Positions 1 through 9,296 of a stretch of DNA of 64,000 bases are shown here, one piece after another (within the stretch, counting starts at the first letter, position 1; every line of letters starts with the position of its first letter). The DNA is from an uncultured Prevotellaceae bacterium (GTDB taxonomy: Bacteria; Bacteroidota; Bacteroidia; Bacteroidales; Bacteroidaceae): the NCBI GenBank assembly GCA_949295905.1, contig CASFNA010000022.1, positions 186,001-250,000 of the forward strand. Reading direction: 5' to 3'. The notes under the pieces were generated by a model that had not been told where the DNA came from, ran no database searches, and saw only the letters and a program-made list of their open reading frames with translations. A program made the position numbers and the translations under genes.

Positions 1-2382
1 CTGCGCGCCGGTGCCGACGGCTCGTTAATCAGGCTTAGGGACGTGGCCCGCGTGTCGCTCGAGGCGCAGTCGTACAACACCGAGAGCGGCATCAACGGAG
101 GCAACGCCGCCGTCTTGGGCGTGTACATGCTGCCCGGCGCGAACGCCATGGAGGTGGCCGAGAGGGTGAAGGAGACCATGGAGCAAATAAGCAAGACCTT
201 CCCCGAAGGCCTGGAATACGAGGTGCCGTTCGACATGACTACGTACATATCGGAGTCAATCCACGAGGTGTACAAGACGCTCTTCGAGGCCCTCGTGCTC
301 GTCATCGTGGTGGTGTTCCTCTTCCTCCAGAGCTGGAGGGCCACGGTAATACCACTCGTGGCGGTGCCCATCTCGCTCATAGGTACGTTCGGATTCATGC
401 TCATCATGGGCTTCTCGCTCAACATCCTGACGCTGCTCGGCCTCGTGCTCGCCATCGGACTGGTGGTTGACGACGCCATAGTGGTGGTGGAGAACGTAGA
501 GCGCATCATGGACGAGGAGCATCTCTCGCCCTACGAGGCCACCAAGAAGGCCATGAGCGGACTGACCGGCGCGCTCGTGGCAACGTCGATGGTGCTGGCG
601 GCGGTGTTCGTCCCCGTGAGCTTCCTTTCGGGCATAACCGGCCAGCTGTACCGCCAGTTCAGCGTTACAATAGTCATCTCCGTGCTGCTCTCCACCGTCG
701 TGGCCCTCACGTTGAGCCCGGTGATGTGCTCGCTCATACTCCGCCCTACCGACAAGGACAAGCCCAAGAACCGCATCTTCAGAGCCATCAACCGCTGGCT
801 CGACTTCGGCAACGGCAAGTATCTCGCCGGAATAGGCCACATAATAAAGAATCCGCGCCGCGTGGGTATAGGCTTCTGCATGGTGCTAATCATGATTTTC
901 ATACTCTACCGCCTCACGCCTACCAGCTTCCTGCCGGCCGAGGACCAGGGATATTTCACCGTAGAGCTTGAGATGCCCGAGGGAACGACGCTCGAACGCA
1001 CACGAGCCGTGACCGACCGCGCCGTGAAATTCCTCATGCAGGACCCCTCGGTGGAGTACGTCCAGAACGTGACGGGTACCAGTCCGCGCGTCGGCACCAG
1101 CCAGAACCGCGCACAGCTTACCGTCATTCTGAAGGAATGGAAGAAGCGCGACGACACCACCATCGCCGACATCATGGCCTCGGTGAGCCGCGAACTGACT
1201 GAATATCCCGAGTGCAAGTTCTACCTTTCCACGCCGCCCGTCATCCCGGGGCTCGGCTCTTCGGGCGGTTTCGAGATGCAGCTCGAGGCGCACGGCGACG
1301 CCACATACGACGACCTGGTGCGCGCCGCCGACACTCTGATGTACTATGCGTCGAAGAGGAAGGAGCTGTCGGGCCTGTCGTCGTCGCTCCAGGCCGAAAT
1401 ACCGCAGCTGTACTTCGACGTTGACCGCGACAAGGTGAAGATGCTCGGCGTGCCCATGGCCGACGTGTTCTCGACCATCAAGGCATATACCGGCTCGGTG
1501 TACGTCAACGACTTCAACATGTTCAACCGCATATACCGCGTCTACATACAGGCCGAAGCGCCCTACCGCGAGCACCGCGACGACATAAGCCTTTACTTCG
1601 TGCGCGGCGCCAACGGCGACATGATACCGCTGACAGCCCTCGGCACGACCAGCTACACAACCGGCCCGGGCAGCATAAAGCGTTTCAACATGTTCAACAC
1701 GGCCGTCATACGCGGAACGGCCGCGCAGGGCTACAGCTCCGGCCAAGCCATGGAGGTGATGGAGGAGCTGGTGCGCCGCCACCTGCCAGACAACATTGGG
1801 CTTGAGTGGAGCGGACTGTCATACCAAGAGAAGCAGGCCGGAGGGCAGACGGGGCTCGTCCTCGCGCTGGTCTTCATCTTCGTGTTCCTCTTCCTCGCCG
1901 CGCTCTACGAGAGCTGGAGCGTGCCCGTGGCGGTGCTCCTGTCGCTGCCCGTGGCGGCCCTCGGCGCATACGTAGGCATCACCCTTTGCGGCCTCGAGAA
2001 CGACACTTACTTCCAAATAGGCCTCGTGATGCTCATGGGCTTGGCCGCAAAGAACGCCATCCTCATCGTAGAGTTCGCCAAGGACGAGGCCGACCGCGGC
2101 GTCAACGTGTTCCGCGCGGCATTGAACGCCGCCCGCCTGCGCTTCCGCCCAATCCTCATGACGTCGTTCGCCTTCATCCTCGGCATACTGCCCATGGTGC
2201 TCGCATCAGGCCCCGGAGCGGCCAGCCGCCGCGCAATAGGCACGGGCGTGTTCTTCGGCATGATAGCCGCCGTCACCGTGGGCATACTGCTCATACCGTT
2301 CTTCTTCACCCGGGTGTACAGGGCCAAGGCCAAGAAGGGCGGTGGCCAACCCGAGGCTTTACAACAAAAGGAAACATTATGA
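1..2382 (+). CDS. RND multidrug efflux pump inner-membrane subunit (AcrB/HAE1 type), 5' end missing
   Basis: The reading frame is open from base 1, so the gene begins before the window and about 793 codons of its C-terminal part are seen; a full member has about 1030-1060 residues. The protein is the proton-driven inner-membrane pump of a tripartite exporter. The transmembrane block after the first large periplasmic loop holds the paired acidic residues of TM4 (GLVVDDAIVVVENVER, near base 460-510), and the second block holds the matching lysine (GLAAKNAILIVEFAKD, near base 2040-2090). A second periplasmic porter and docking region lies between them. The stop overlaps the start of the next gene, an outer-membrane efflux lipoprotein, by four bases (ATGA), so the two are translated together. 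A membrane-fusion protein gene probably lies just upstream, outside the window. The substrate is unknown. Confidence 0.95.
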   Translation: MRAGADGSLIRLRDVARVSLEAQSYNTESGINGGNAAVLGVYMLPGANAMEVAERVKETMEQISKTFPEGLEYEVPFDMTTYISESIHEVYKTLFEALVLVIVVVFLFLQSWRATVIPLVAVPISLIGTFGFMLIMGFSLNILTLLGLVLAIGLVVDDAIVVVENVERIMDEEHLSPYEATKKAMSGLTGALVATSMVLAAVFVPVSFLSGITGQLYRQFSVTIVISVLLSTVVALTLSPVMCSLILRPTDKDKPKNRIFRAINRWLDFGNGKYLAGIGHIIKNPRRVGIGFCMVLIMIFILYRLTPTSFLPAEDQGYFTVELEMPEGTTLERTRAVTDRAVKFLMQDPSVEYVQNVTGTSPRVGTSQNRAQLTVILKEWKKRDDTTIADIMASVSRELTEYPECKFYLSTPPVIPGLGSSGGFEMQLEAHGDATYDDLVRAADTLMYYASKRKELSGLSSSLQAEIPQLYFDVDRDKVKMLGVPMADVFSTIKAYTGSVYVNDFNMFNRIYRVYIQAEAPYREHRDDISLYFVRGANGDMIPLTALGTTSYTTGPGSIKRFNMFNTAVIRGTAAQGYSSGQAMEVMEELVRRHLPDNIGLEWSGLSYQEKQAGGQTGLVLALVFIFVFLFLAALYESWSVPVAVLLSLPVAALGAYVGITLCGLENDTYFQIGLVMLMGLAAKNAILIVEFAKDEADRGVNVFRAALNAARLRFRPILMTSFAFILGILPMVLASGPGAASRRAIGTGVFFGMIAAVTVGILLIPFFFTRVYRAKAKKGGGQPEALQQKETL

Positions 2383-3767
2383 CAAGCAAACTCAACCACA
2401 TACGCACGCTCACGGCCTTCGCGGCCGCGCTGCTCATGCTGGCATCGTGCAAAATCGGACACCACTACGTGCGCCCCGACATCGACATGCCGGCCACGCT
2501 CGGTGCTGTGAGTGACACCGACTCGGTGTCGCTGGCCGACCGCTCGTGGAACGAAATATACACCGACACGCTGCTGCAAGGCCTCATACGCCGCTCGCTC
2601 GAGTACAACAAGGACATGCTCATGGCCGCCGCACGCGTGAAGGAGATGGCCGCACGCAAGCGCATCGACTACGCCGCGCTCTTCCCCTCGCTCGGTCTCA
2701 GGGTGTACGGCGAGAAGGAGCAGGACAACTATGGCGGCGACTCGCCATCGGACGACGACCAGTTCGACCTAAAGGCCAACATCTCTTGGGAGCTCGACCT
2801 CTGGGGAAAGCTGCGCTGGGCGCGCGACGCCAGCATCGCCGAGTTCATGGCTTCGGTCGAGAACCAGCGCGCCGTGCGCATGAGCCTCATAGCCGAGGTG
2901 GCGCAGGCGTACTACGAGCTTGTCGCGCTCGACAACGAGCTTGACATCGTGCAACAGACACTTACGGCGCGTCGCGAGAGCGAGCACCTGGCCAAAATAC
3001 GCTACGAGGGCGGACTTACGTCGGAAGTGACCTACCGCCAGGCGCAGGTCGAGCTGTCGCGCACGGCCACACTCGTGCCCGACCTCGAGCGGCAAATCAC
3101 CGCGAAGGAGAACGAGCTGGCCTTCCTCACCGGCGACTATCCGCGCCACATAGTGCGCGCCGCCCTGCCGCAGGAGCTTACACTGGCTGACAGCCTGCCC
3201 GTAGGCCTGCCCTCGAAGCTGCTGGAGCGCCGCCCCGACGTGCGCGAGGCCGAGCAGGAGCTCATCGCAGCCAACGCCGCCGTGGGCGTGGCGTATACCA
3301 ACATGTTCCCAAACATCACGCTTACGGCCAGCCTCGGCGCGGAGAGCGAGGAGCTGAAAGACCTGCTCAAGTCGCCTTACCACCTGCTTAGCGTCAGCCT
3401 CCTGCAACCCGTCTTCGCCATGGGCAAGAACCTGGCGCGCCACAAGGCGGCCAAGGCGGCCTGCGAGCGAGCCACGTATGCCTACGAGAAAGCCGTGCTC
3501 ACGGCCTTCCGCGACGCTTACGACGCCATCGCCAACTTCAACAAGGTGAAGGAGATATACAAGACGCGCTACACCCTCGAAAGTTCGTCGAAGACCAACC
3601 TGTCGCTCGCCCTCGTGCAGTACGTCAACGGAGCCATAGGCTACATGGACCTTCTCGACGCGCAGCGTACATACCTCGACGCGCAAATAAGCCTTAACAA
3701 CGCCCTCCTGGAGAGCCGACTCGCCACCGTAAACCTCTACAAGGCGCTCGGCGGAGGGTGGAAGTAA
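2379..3767 (+). CDS. Outer-membrane efflux lipoprotein (OprM/NodT family, TolC fold)
   Basis: This 462-residue protein is the outer-membrane channel of the RND pump encoded just upstream. The open frame extends much further 5', but the ATG at 2379 is the likely start: it overlaps the RND stop by four bases and is followed by a lipoprotein signal (LLMLASCKIGHHYVRPD), with the cysteine near residue 23. The rest shows the two repeated OEP halves typical of TolC proteins, rich in coiled-coil heptads, for example around LIRRSLEYNKDMLMAAARVK and RRPDVREAEQELIAANAAVG; RRPDVREAEQ is characteristic of the NodT subfamily. The length is normal. It forms a trimeric barrel and periplasmic tunnel. The downstream gene is 51 bp away and functionally unrelated. 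Confidence 0.95.
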   Translation: MTSKLNHIRTLTAFAAALLMLASCKIGHHYVRPDIDMPATLGAVSDTDSVSLADRSWNEIYTDTLLQGLIRRSLEYNKDMLMAAARVKEMAARKRIDYAALFPSLGLRVYGEKEQDNYGGDSPSDDDQFDLKANISWELDLWGKLRWARDASIAEFMASVENQRAVRMSLIAEVAQAYYELVALDNELDIVQQTLTARRESEHLAKIRYEGGLTSEVTYRQAQVELSRTATLVPDLERQITAKENELAFLTGDYPRHIVRAALPQELTLADSLPVGLPSKLLERRPDVREAEQELIAANAAVGVAYTNMFPNITLTASLGAESEELKDLLKSPYHLLSVSLLQPVFAMGKNLARHKAAKAACERATYAYEKAVLTAFRDAYDAIANFNKVKEIYKTRYTLESSSKTNLSLALVQYVNGAIGYMDLLDAQRTYLDAQISLNNALLESRLATVNLYKALGGGWK

Positions 3768-3818
3768 GCGTGAAATGGTGAAAAGGTGAGAAATTGAGAA
3801 GGTGAGAAAGACAGTAAA

Positions 3819-4520
3819 ATGACTGATATAGATATCATAATCGCCGAGCTTTCGGCCCTCGGCGGCGAGGAGAAGGCGCGCCACCTGGCACGCTTCTTCA
3901 AGACGGGCAAGGGCCAGTACGGCGAGGGCGACCGCTTCCTCGGCCTGCCCGTGCCGCTCACGCGCGGCGTTGCCCGGCGGCATAAGGACGCAAGCCTTGC
4001 CGCCGTTGAGGCTCTCTTGCAGTCGGAATGGCACGAGGCGCGCCTCTGCGCACTGCTCATAATGGCCGAGAAGATGGAGCGTGCCACGGCTGAAGAAGCC
4101 GGACTTATTTATAAAACGTACCTTGCCAACACGCGCCGCATAAACAACTGGGACCTCGTTGACCTCTCCGCGCCGCACGTCGTAGGCAAATACCTCGCCG
4201 ACAAGCCGCGCGGCATATTGTACGAGCTTGCCGCCAGTCCCCTGCTCTGGGACAACCGCATAGCCATCGTCTCGACCTTCGCCTTCATAAAGGCCAAAGA
4301 CCTTGACGACACCTTCCGCCTCGCCCTGCTCCTGATTAACCACACCCACGACCTCATGCACAAGGCCGTAGGCTGGATGCTGCGCGAGGCCGGCAAGCGC
4401 GACATGGCCCACCTGCGCGCCTTCGTCTACGAGCATGTGCACCGTATGCCGCGCACCATGCTGCGCTACGCCATCGAGAAGTTTCCCGAAGACGAGCGCC
4501 GCGCCGTGCTAAGGATGTGA
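3819..4520 (+). CDS. alkD: DNA alkylation repair protein, AlkD-like HEAT-repeat glycosylase
   Basis: This 233-residue, all-helical protein matches the AlkD family, which excises bulky or cationic alkylated bases such as 3-methyladenine and 7-methylguanine without flipping them out. It has the family length and the diagnostic segment NNWDLVDLSAPHVVG near residues 108-122, whose Trp and Asp contribute to the active cleft, followed by WDNRIAIVSTFAFIK. The ATG at 3819 is preceded by a purine-rich, GGTGAGAA-repeating stretch. The gene sits alone between the efflux genes and fic; an imperfect hairpin (4522-4543) follows its stop but has no T-run. The family assignment is secure; the substrate range is not shown by the sequence. 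Confidence 0.92.
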   Translation: MTDIDIIIAELSALGGEEKARHLARFFKTGKGQYGEGDRFLGLPVPLTRGVARRHKDASLAAVEALLQSEWHEARLCALLIMAEKMERATAEEAGLIYKTYLANTRRINNWDLVDLSAPHVVGKYLADKPRGILYELAASPLLWDNRIAIVSTFAFIKAKDLDDTFRLALLLINHTHDLMHKAVGWMLREAGKRDMAHLRAFVYEHVHRMPRTMLRYAIEKFPEDERRAVLRM

Positions 4521-4521
4521 G

Positions 4522-4543
4522 ACGACACAGCCTTCTGCGTCGT
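4522..4543 (+). other. Small hairpin after alkD
   Basis: ACGAC-A-CAG pairs with CTG-C-GTCGT around a CCTT loop, directly after the alkD stop. No T-run follows, so it may stabilise the 3' end rather than terminate. The rest of 4544-4700 holds no coding sequence I can support. Confidence 0.3.
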
Positions 4544-4640
4544 TCACGATGCTTTCCGTGCTATTCGTAGTATGTTTCCACCTGCGTCGTCGTCACCTTT
4601 GCCATGCCACTCCGCCCGCGGCAACCACAGGTTACGTAGT

Positions 4641-4654
4641 CATGTAAAAAAATG
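4641..4654 (+). repeat. Isolated half-site related to the fic inverted repeat
   Basis: CATGTAAAAAAATG here repeats the 3' arm of the inverted repeat at 4737-4760 with one A fewer. It lies about 95 bp upstream of that arm in the same orientation, as an extra operator half-site would. Confidence 0.4.
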
Positions 4655-4700
4655 ATAAAATCAGGCGACAGGAGCCAGACGTTTCGTACCGTAGCGTATA

Positions 4701-4760
4701 AAGGAAAACGCATTTTTTTTACATTTGTCTTTTATCATGTAAAAAAAATGCGTTTTTCTT
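4701..4760. promoter_or_regulatory. 24-bp inverted repeat covering the fic promoter (candidate operator)
   Basis: Bases 4701-4724 and 4737-4760 are inverted copies matching at 23 of 24 positions, separated by 12 bp. Each arm contains ATGTAAAAAAAATGCG or its complement. The right arm ends three bases before the fic -7 box (4763-4770), so a protein bound here would cover the -33 region. The fic product itself carries a winged-helix segment, which makes autoregulation plausible; that is inference. Confidence 0.6.
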
Positions 4761-4762
4761 TA

Positions 4763-4770
4763 TATATTTG
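4763..4770 (+). promoter_or_regulatory. Bacteroidetes-type -7 box for fic
   Basis: TATATTTG fits the TAnnTTTG consensus and lies 24 bp before the ATG at 4795. It argues against the in-frame TTG at 4768, which overlaps the box. Confidence 0.65.
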
Positions 4771-4794
4771 CATGGATATATAAAAGTTCTTTCC

Positions 4795-5877
4795 ATGTAT
4801 AGGATACCGACGTTACCGCTTAAAATAGAAGTTGAAACAAAAGCCGTGTTGAAACAAGTCGCCCGGTCACACCGCCGACTGGCTGAACTGAAAGGAGCCG
4901 TATTGTCAATACCAAACACGACTATCTTGATAAACACCCTTTCTTTGCAAGAGGCAAAAGACAGTTCCGCCGTGGAAAGCATCATCACTACCCACGATGA
5001 GCTTTATAAAGCCGAACTGTCTTTCCATACAGCTGTTTCGCCTGCGGCAAAGGAGGTGCAGTATTATTCAAGCGCCTTGCTGTACGGATTCGAATTGGTG
5101 AAGAAGCACGGATTGTTGACCTGTAATGACTTTTGCGAGATTTACAGGCGTATTAAGCACAACGACGCAGGCTTTAGAAGCACCCCGGGAACGTCGTTGA
5201 TAAACGACCGTACAGGAGAAACCGTCTATCAGCCGCCTCAAAGCTACGACGAGATAGTTTCTTATATGTCCAACCTTGAAAGATTCATAAACGATGACGC
5301 AATGAGCGATTTAGACCCGCTCGTGAAAATGTGCATCATACACCACCAGTTTGAAAGCATACATCCTTTTTCCGACGGGAACGGAAGAACCGGAAGGATT
5401 GTCAACATACTATATCTTGTGCTCCAAGGATTGCTGGACTTGCCCGTGCTCTACCTGAGCCGTTATATAATTAAGAATAAAGGCGAATATTATCGCCTGA
5501 TACAAGCCGTCAGGGATGACGGGGATTGGGAACAATGGATTTTGTTCATGCTGAAAGGACTTGAAGACACGTCGGTTGAGACTGTTTCCTTGATTTTGGA
5601 CATAAAGAAGCTGATGATGGAATACAAGCAGAAAATCCGCAAGGAGCTTCCTAAGATTTATTCGCAAGACTTGCTCAACAACCTGTTCCGCCATCCTTAC
5701 ACAAAGATAGATTTCGTTTGCAACGAATTGAACGTAACCCGACCGACGGCAACATCATACCTGAACCAGCTGGTCGGTAACGGACTGCTAAGCAAAATGA
5801 AACTTGGGCGTGACAATTTCTATCTGAATACAAGGCTCTTTGACTTGCTAATCAACGCTTTCCACATGGATAAGTAG
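4795..5877 (+). CDS. Fic domain protein adenylyltransferase with C-terminal winged helix
   Basis: This 360-residue protein carries the full Fic catalytic motif HPFSDGNGRTGR at residues 190-201, including the His base and the Asn and Arg residues that bind ATP. Such enzymes usually transfer AMP to hydroxyl side chains of target proteins. An N-terminal SSAVES segment at residues 57-62 resembles the (S/T)xxxE inhibitory helix of self-restrained class II Fic proteins, so no separate antitoxin is needed; the usual following G or N is S here. Residues 305-345 form a winged-helix segment (LNVTRPTATSYLNQLVGNGL). The ATG at 4795 is chosen because the longer frame would start with TTG inside the promoter. 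Base use is more AT-rich than in neighbouring genes. The target protein is unknown. Confidence 0.93.
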   Translation: MYRIPTLPLKIEVETKAVLKQVARSHRRLAELKGAVLSIPNTTILINTLSLQEAKDSSAVESIITTHDELYKAELSFHTAVSPAAKEVQYYSSALLYGFELVKKHGLLTCNDFCEIYRRIKHNDAGFRSTPGTSLINDRTGETVYQPPQSYDEIVSYMSNLERFINDDAMSDLDPLVKMCIIHHQFESIHPFSDGNGRTGRIVNILYLVLQGLLDLPVLYLSRYIIKNKGEYYRLIQAVRDDGDWEQWILFMLKGLEDTSVETVSLILDIKKLMMEYKQKIRKELPKIYSQDLLNNLFRHPYTKIDFVCNELNVTRPTATSYLNQLVGNGLLSKMKLGRDNFYLNTRLFDLLINAFHMDK

Positions 5878-5950
5878 GCAGAATCAACGGTAAATGATTT
5901 AATCAGCCACGGCGGACGGCGGCAAACCGCGCCGCCTTTCGGCGTGCCGT

Positions 5951-5987
5951 ATGCGGCCTTCCGCGTTGTGATAGGCCGCATTTTTTT
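5951..5987 (+). terminator. Intrinsic terminator after fic
   Basis: A 9-bp stem (ATGCGGCCT with AGGCCGCAT, 5951-5959 and 5973-5981) is followed by seven T residues. Confidence 0.75.
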
Positions 5988-6102
5988 ATACGTCTTACGC
6001 CGCATCTCCGCTGCAATTCAGGCTGTTGGTAATATGTTCCGGCGGATTTGCAATACGCCGGAATTTACTATAAGGATTTGTAATCCGCTTAAACCGCACT
6101 CT

Positions 6103-6141
6103 AAAAGGCCGCCTTCCGTAACGCGTAAGACGGTCTTTTGC
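6103..6141. repeat. AAAGGCCGTCTTT-family repeat, array A
   Basis: Two units of the intergenic palindromic repeat (AAAAGGCCGCCTTCC and AAGACGGTCTTTTGC) lie between the convergent fic and GH43 genes. The rest of 5988-6306 is non-coding; it includes a separated GCGGATT/AATCCGC pair and pyrimidine-rich CTTTTTACC tracts. Confidence 0.6.
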
Positions 6142-6306
6142 ATTGTAAGATACTGCATATTGGAAACGCGCTGACTGCCAGTTGTTTCCCAACCGACCGC
6201 CAGCGCGTTTTCTATTCCAATCCTTTTACCTTCCTGCTTTTTACCTTAAAAACATCAACCTTTTTGCTTTTATATTGTTTGACTTTGGTAACTCATTCCC
6301 ACCTTC

Positions 6307-7971
6307 TCACTCTCTCACCTTCTCACCTTTATACTTCTCCACCCTGAACCAGTCGGCATCGAGCCATCCGCGGTTGCCGCTTGTCTGGCTGGTCTCGCTC
6401 ACGAAGCCCATCTTCGCGCCTATCCATTTGCCCTGGCGCATCTTGAACGGCGCGCCTGCGGCCTTGAAACGCTTGCCGTCGAGGCTGTAAGCCATCTGGC
6501 ACATGCCGCCGCTGACGCTCATGCGCATGTATATGTCGATGTAAACGGCAGGCGAGTAGGGGATAGTGTCGCGCTCGGTCGGCTCCAGCCGGGCCAGCGT
6601 CTCCACAGTCTCCGCGCCGCCCGTGTCGGCTCCGCGGCAGCTTCTCAGCTCGAGGGCGAAGCCGTCGCCCGTGCGGTTTACGGTCAACGCCCGGTAGTCC
6701 ATGCCCATCATCACGATGCCGCCGTACTGTCCCTGCTCCTTCGAAGCGAAGCGCAGCTTGGCCGTAGCGGTGAACTCGGGAGCCGGAAGCTTCTGAAGCA
6801 GCAGGTTGGGAGCGTCCCATAGGCTCTTCGCCTCATGGCCGAGATAATGCGTGTAGAGGCGCAGGCAGCCTGCGTTGGTCGGCATTCCGAAGTATTGCGA
6901 GTAGTTGGCGTGCCACTGCCACTGCTTCCCCAGTTCGCCGGAGTCGAACTCGTCGCTCTCCTGCGGATTGACTATTACGGTTGAAGCCGACTTCGGCTTG
7001 CGGTACGTTGTGTACGGCTCGCCGCAATAACCCTTGTCGGGCACGCGCCCCATGACGGGCCAGTTGTCCTTCCAAGTTACCGGCTGGAGGCACACTACGC
7101 GGCCGTAGGCGTACTGGTCGTTGAAGTGCAGGAACCAGTCTTCGCCCCCGGCGGTGTGCACCCAAGCCCCCTGGTGAGGGCCGTTGACATCGGTTTGGCC
7201 TTGCGCCATCACCACTTTCCACTCGTAAGGGCCGTAAATGCTCTTGCTGCGCATGGCCAGCTGCCATCCGTGCTGCACTCCGCCGGCCGGGCACATTATC
7301 CAGTACCAGCCGTCGCGCTTGTACAGCTTCGGGCCTTCGGTGGTGTGGTTCACCTGTCCGCCGTCGAAGACGATGCGCGGAGAGCTTACCGCACGCGTGC
7401 CGTCGGCCGACAGTTCGCGCATGGCGAGCACGCTGTTCAGCCCGGCGCGACTGCCCGCGAAGGCGTAGACAAGGTAGCAGCGGCCGTCCTCGTCCCAAAG
7501 AGGGCAGGGGTCAATCATGCCCTTTCCATCGATTACGCATACTGGGCTGCTCCACTGTCCGCGCGGGTCGGCGGCCTTTACCATCATTATGCCATAGTCT
7601 GGGTCGCCCCAATAAATATAGAATTGGCCGTCGTGGTGGCGTATGGCGGGCGCCCACACGCCCTTGCCGTGCGCCGCGCGGTCGAACACCTCGCGCGGAG
7701 TCTGCTCCTGGAGGGCGTGCCCTATGATTTCCCAATTCACCAAATCGCGCGAGTGGAGGATGGGAAGTCCGGGTATGCAGTTGAACGAACTGGCCGTAAG
7801 ATAGTAGTCGTCGCCCACGGCGCAGGCGTCGGGGTCGCTGTAGTCGGCGTAGAGCACGGGGTTGGTGTACGTTCCGTCGCCGTTGTCGGGACACCAAACT
7901 TCAGACACATACTGCGCCTGCATGGCCGCTGGCAGCAGCATGAGGGCGGCTGATAATATAAGTTTCTTCAT
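6307..7971 (-). CDS. GH43 family glycoside hydrolase (beta-xylosidase/alpha-L-arabinofuranosidase type)
   Basis: This 554-residue secreted enzyme belongs to the five-bladed propeller family GH43, which releases arabinose, xylose or related sugars with inversion. A signal peptide (MKKLILSAALMLLPAAMQAQ) precedes the catalytic propeller at about residues 30-330. The family triad can be seen: the base in LYADYSDPDA, the second Asp in GMIDPCPLWDEDG, and the acid Glu in HTTEGPKLYKRDG. A C-terminal beta-sandwich (about 345-550) resembles the GH43 accessory domain. I use the ATG at 7971 rather than the in-frame GTG at 7980 because it begins the signal peptide. It lies 16 bp after the sugar transporter gene and is the last gene of that pair. 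The linkage specificity is not readable. Confidence 0.9.
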   Translation of the reverse strand: MKKLILSAALMLLPAAMQAQYVSEVWCPDNGDGTYTNPVLYADYSDPDACAVGDDYYLTASSFNCIPGLPILHSRDLVNWEIIGHALQEQTPREVFDRAAHGKGVWAPAIRHHDGQFYIYWGDPDYGIMMVKAADPRGQWSSPVCVIDGKGMIDPCPLWDEDGRCYLVYAFAGSRAGLNSVLAMRELSADGTRAVSSPRIVFDGGQVNHTTEGPKLYKRDGWYWIMCPAGGVQHGWQLAMRSKSIYGPYEWKVVMAQGQTDVNGPHQGAWVHTAGGEDWFLHFNDQYAYGRVVCLQPVTWKDNWPVMGRVPDKGYCGEPYTTYRKPKSASTVIVNPQESDEFDSGELGKQWQWHANYSQYFGMPTNAGCLRLYTHYLGHEAKSLWDAPNLLLQKLPAPEFTATAKLRFASKEQGQYGGIVMMGMDYRALTVNRTGDGFALELRSCRGADTGGAETVETLARLEPTERDTIPYSPAVYIDIYMRMSVSGGMCQMAYSLDGKRFKAAGAPFKMRQGKWIGAKMGFVSETSQTSGNRGWLDADWFRVEKYKGEKVRE

Positions 7972-7987
7972 CGGTCTCACGGTATTT

Positions 7988-9154
7988 TCATTTGTTTTTG
8001 CACAGGAACGCGCAGTAGGTCAGGTATCCGGCGCAGAGCAGCAGCACGCATACCCCGGCGGTGATTGAGCCGAAGCTGTCGGTAGCCCAGCCTATCAAGG
8101 GAGTAGCCGCGCCGCCTCCGGCCACGGCGGTAATCATCAGGCCTGATATCAGGTTGGCCTTGTCGGGCGCCTGTTGTACGGCAGCCGAGTAGATGGTCGG
8201 GAACACGCAGCTGCACAGGAAGCCCACCGCGCCGATTAGCGCGAGCGTAGCCGACGTGCCGAGGGGGCACAGGGCGAGCGCCAGTATGACGGCGATGCAG
8301 GCCACGATGTTCCACCGGAAGTACGTAACTGACGACACCCGGGTCATCACGAACACGCCGAGGAACGCGCCCACGGTGCGGCATATGAAGTAGACTTGCG
8401 GCGCGATGCCGGCCTCGGTGACGTCCCAGCCGAAGCGGTCAATCATCACCTTCGAGCTTACGAAGTTGGTACCTACGTCTATTGCCACGGCGAAGAAGAT
8501 GCCGAGGAAGAGCGGCAGGATGGCCTTGTCGCCCAAGAGCGAGAGCGTCTTGCCCACTGACACGCTGCTCTCCTCCGCCGGTTCGCGCTCGATGGGCGAC
8601 AGCCAGAGCCACAACGCGCTAAGGAGCGTCAGCGCACCGAGCACGGGGAACACCAGGTACCACGACGCCTTGTCGCCTCCGCCCAATACGTTGACGGCGA
8701 AGAGCATCAGGAACGGGCCGCAGAACGACGACACGGCCTTGACCACCTGGCCCGCCGTGAGGCTGCTGGTGAGCAGCTTCTCGTCGGTGAACACGTTGCG
8801 CACGAGCGCGTTCTGCGACACTTGCAGCACGGTGTTGCCTATGCCGAGCGCGGCGTAGCCCACCAGGCACGCCCACGCCGAGCCCACAAGGGGCACCAGC
8901 ATGCCCGCTACGGTTACGGCCATGCCTATGAGCACGGTGTTCTTGCGCCCCCACTTGTTCATCTTTATGCCCACGGGGATGCTCACGAACAGGAACCACA
9001 CGAACACCATCGACGGCAGGAAACCGGCCATGGTGTGGCTCCAGCCGAACGCCTCGCGGGCGTATTCAGACGATATGCCCACGATGTCGCAGAAGCCTTG
9101 GATGAAAAACGCGAACAGCACCGCGCTCGCGCAGAACAGTTGTTTTGCTTTCAT
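7988..9154 (-). CDS. MFS sugar permease, FucP-like
   Basis: This 388-residue protein with about twelve membrane helices belongs to the major facilitator superfamily and resembles the FucP/GluP group, which imports monosaccharides with protons across the inner membrane. The start (MKAKQLFCASAVLFAFFIQG), the GIKMNKWGRKNTVLIG loop between helices 2 and 3, and the repeated six-helix halves fit this group. It lies upstream of and 16 bp from GH43, so the pair probably releases and imports one sugar. It is downstream of the AT-rich islet and of hairpin repeat R1, so it is probably transcribed separately from the rest of the PUL. No clear -7 box was seen. Confidence 0.88.
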   Translation of the reverse strand: MKAKQLFCASAVLFAFFIQGFCDIVGISSEYAREAFGWSHTMAGFLPSMVFVWFLFVSIPVGIKMNKWGRKNTVLIGMAVTVAGMLVPLVGSAWACLVGYAALGIGNTVLQVSQNALVRNVFTDEKLLTSSLTAGQVVKAVSSFCGPFLMLFAVNVLGGGDKASWYLVFPVLGALTLLSALWLWLSPIEREPAEESSVSVGKTLSLLGDKAILPLFLGIFFAVAIDVGTNFVSSKVMIDRFGWDVTEAGIAPQVYFICRTVGAFLGVFVMTRVSSVTYFRWNIVACIAVILALALCPLGTSATLALIGAVGFLCSCVFPTIYSAAVQQAPDKANLISGLMITAVAGGGAATPLIGWATDSFGSITAGVCVLLLCAGYLTYCAFLCKNK

Positions 9155-9296
9155 ATCATTGGTTTATTGTCAATTTTCGACGTATGTTATCCCTGCATCC
9201 AACCTCTCACCTTCCAAACGTCCCGCCTTTTCACACTCACCGAAGGCGGTTTTACCTTTTTACTTCTTACCGTTTTACCTTATATATAATACGTTT

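Noticed and set aside
1806..2378. Extension of the outer-membrane efflux gene to 1806
   Set aside because: The added 191 codons lie in another frame of the RND gene and have Arg/Pro-rich shadow composition; the lipoprotein signal begins at 2379.
2769..4442. Minus-strand frame of 557 codons opposite the efflux lipoprotein and alkD
   Set aside because: It spans two firmly identified plus-strand genes and their gap; it is a GC-driven shadow.
4701..4760. Invertible promoter flanked by inverted repeats at fic
   Set aside because: The arms are separated by only 12 bp and the -7 box lies outside them, so inversion would not turn the promoter. An operator or hairpin is more likely.
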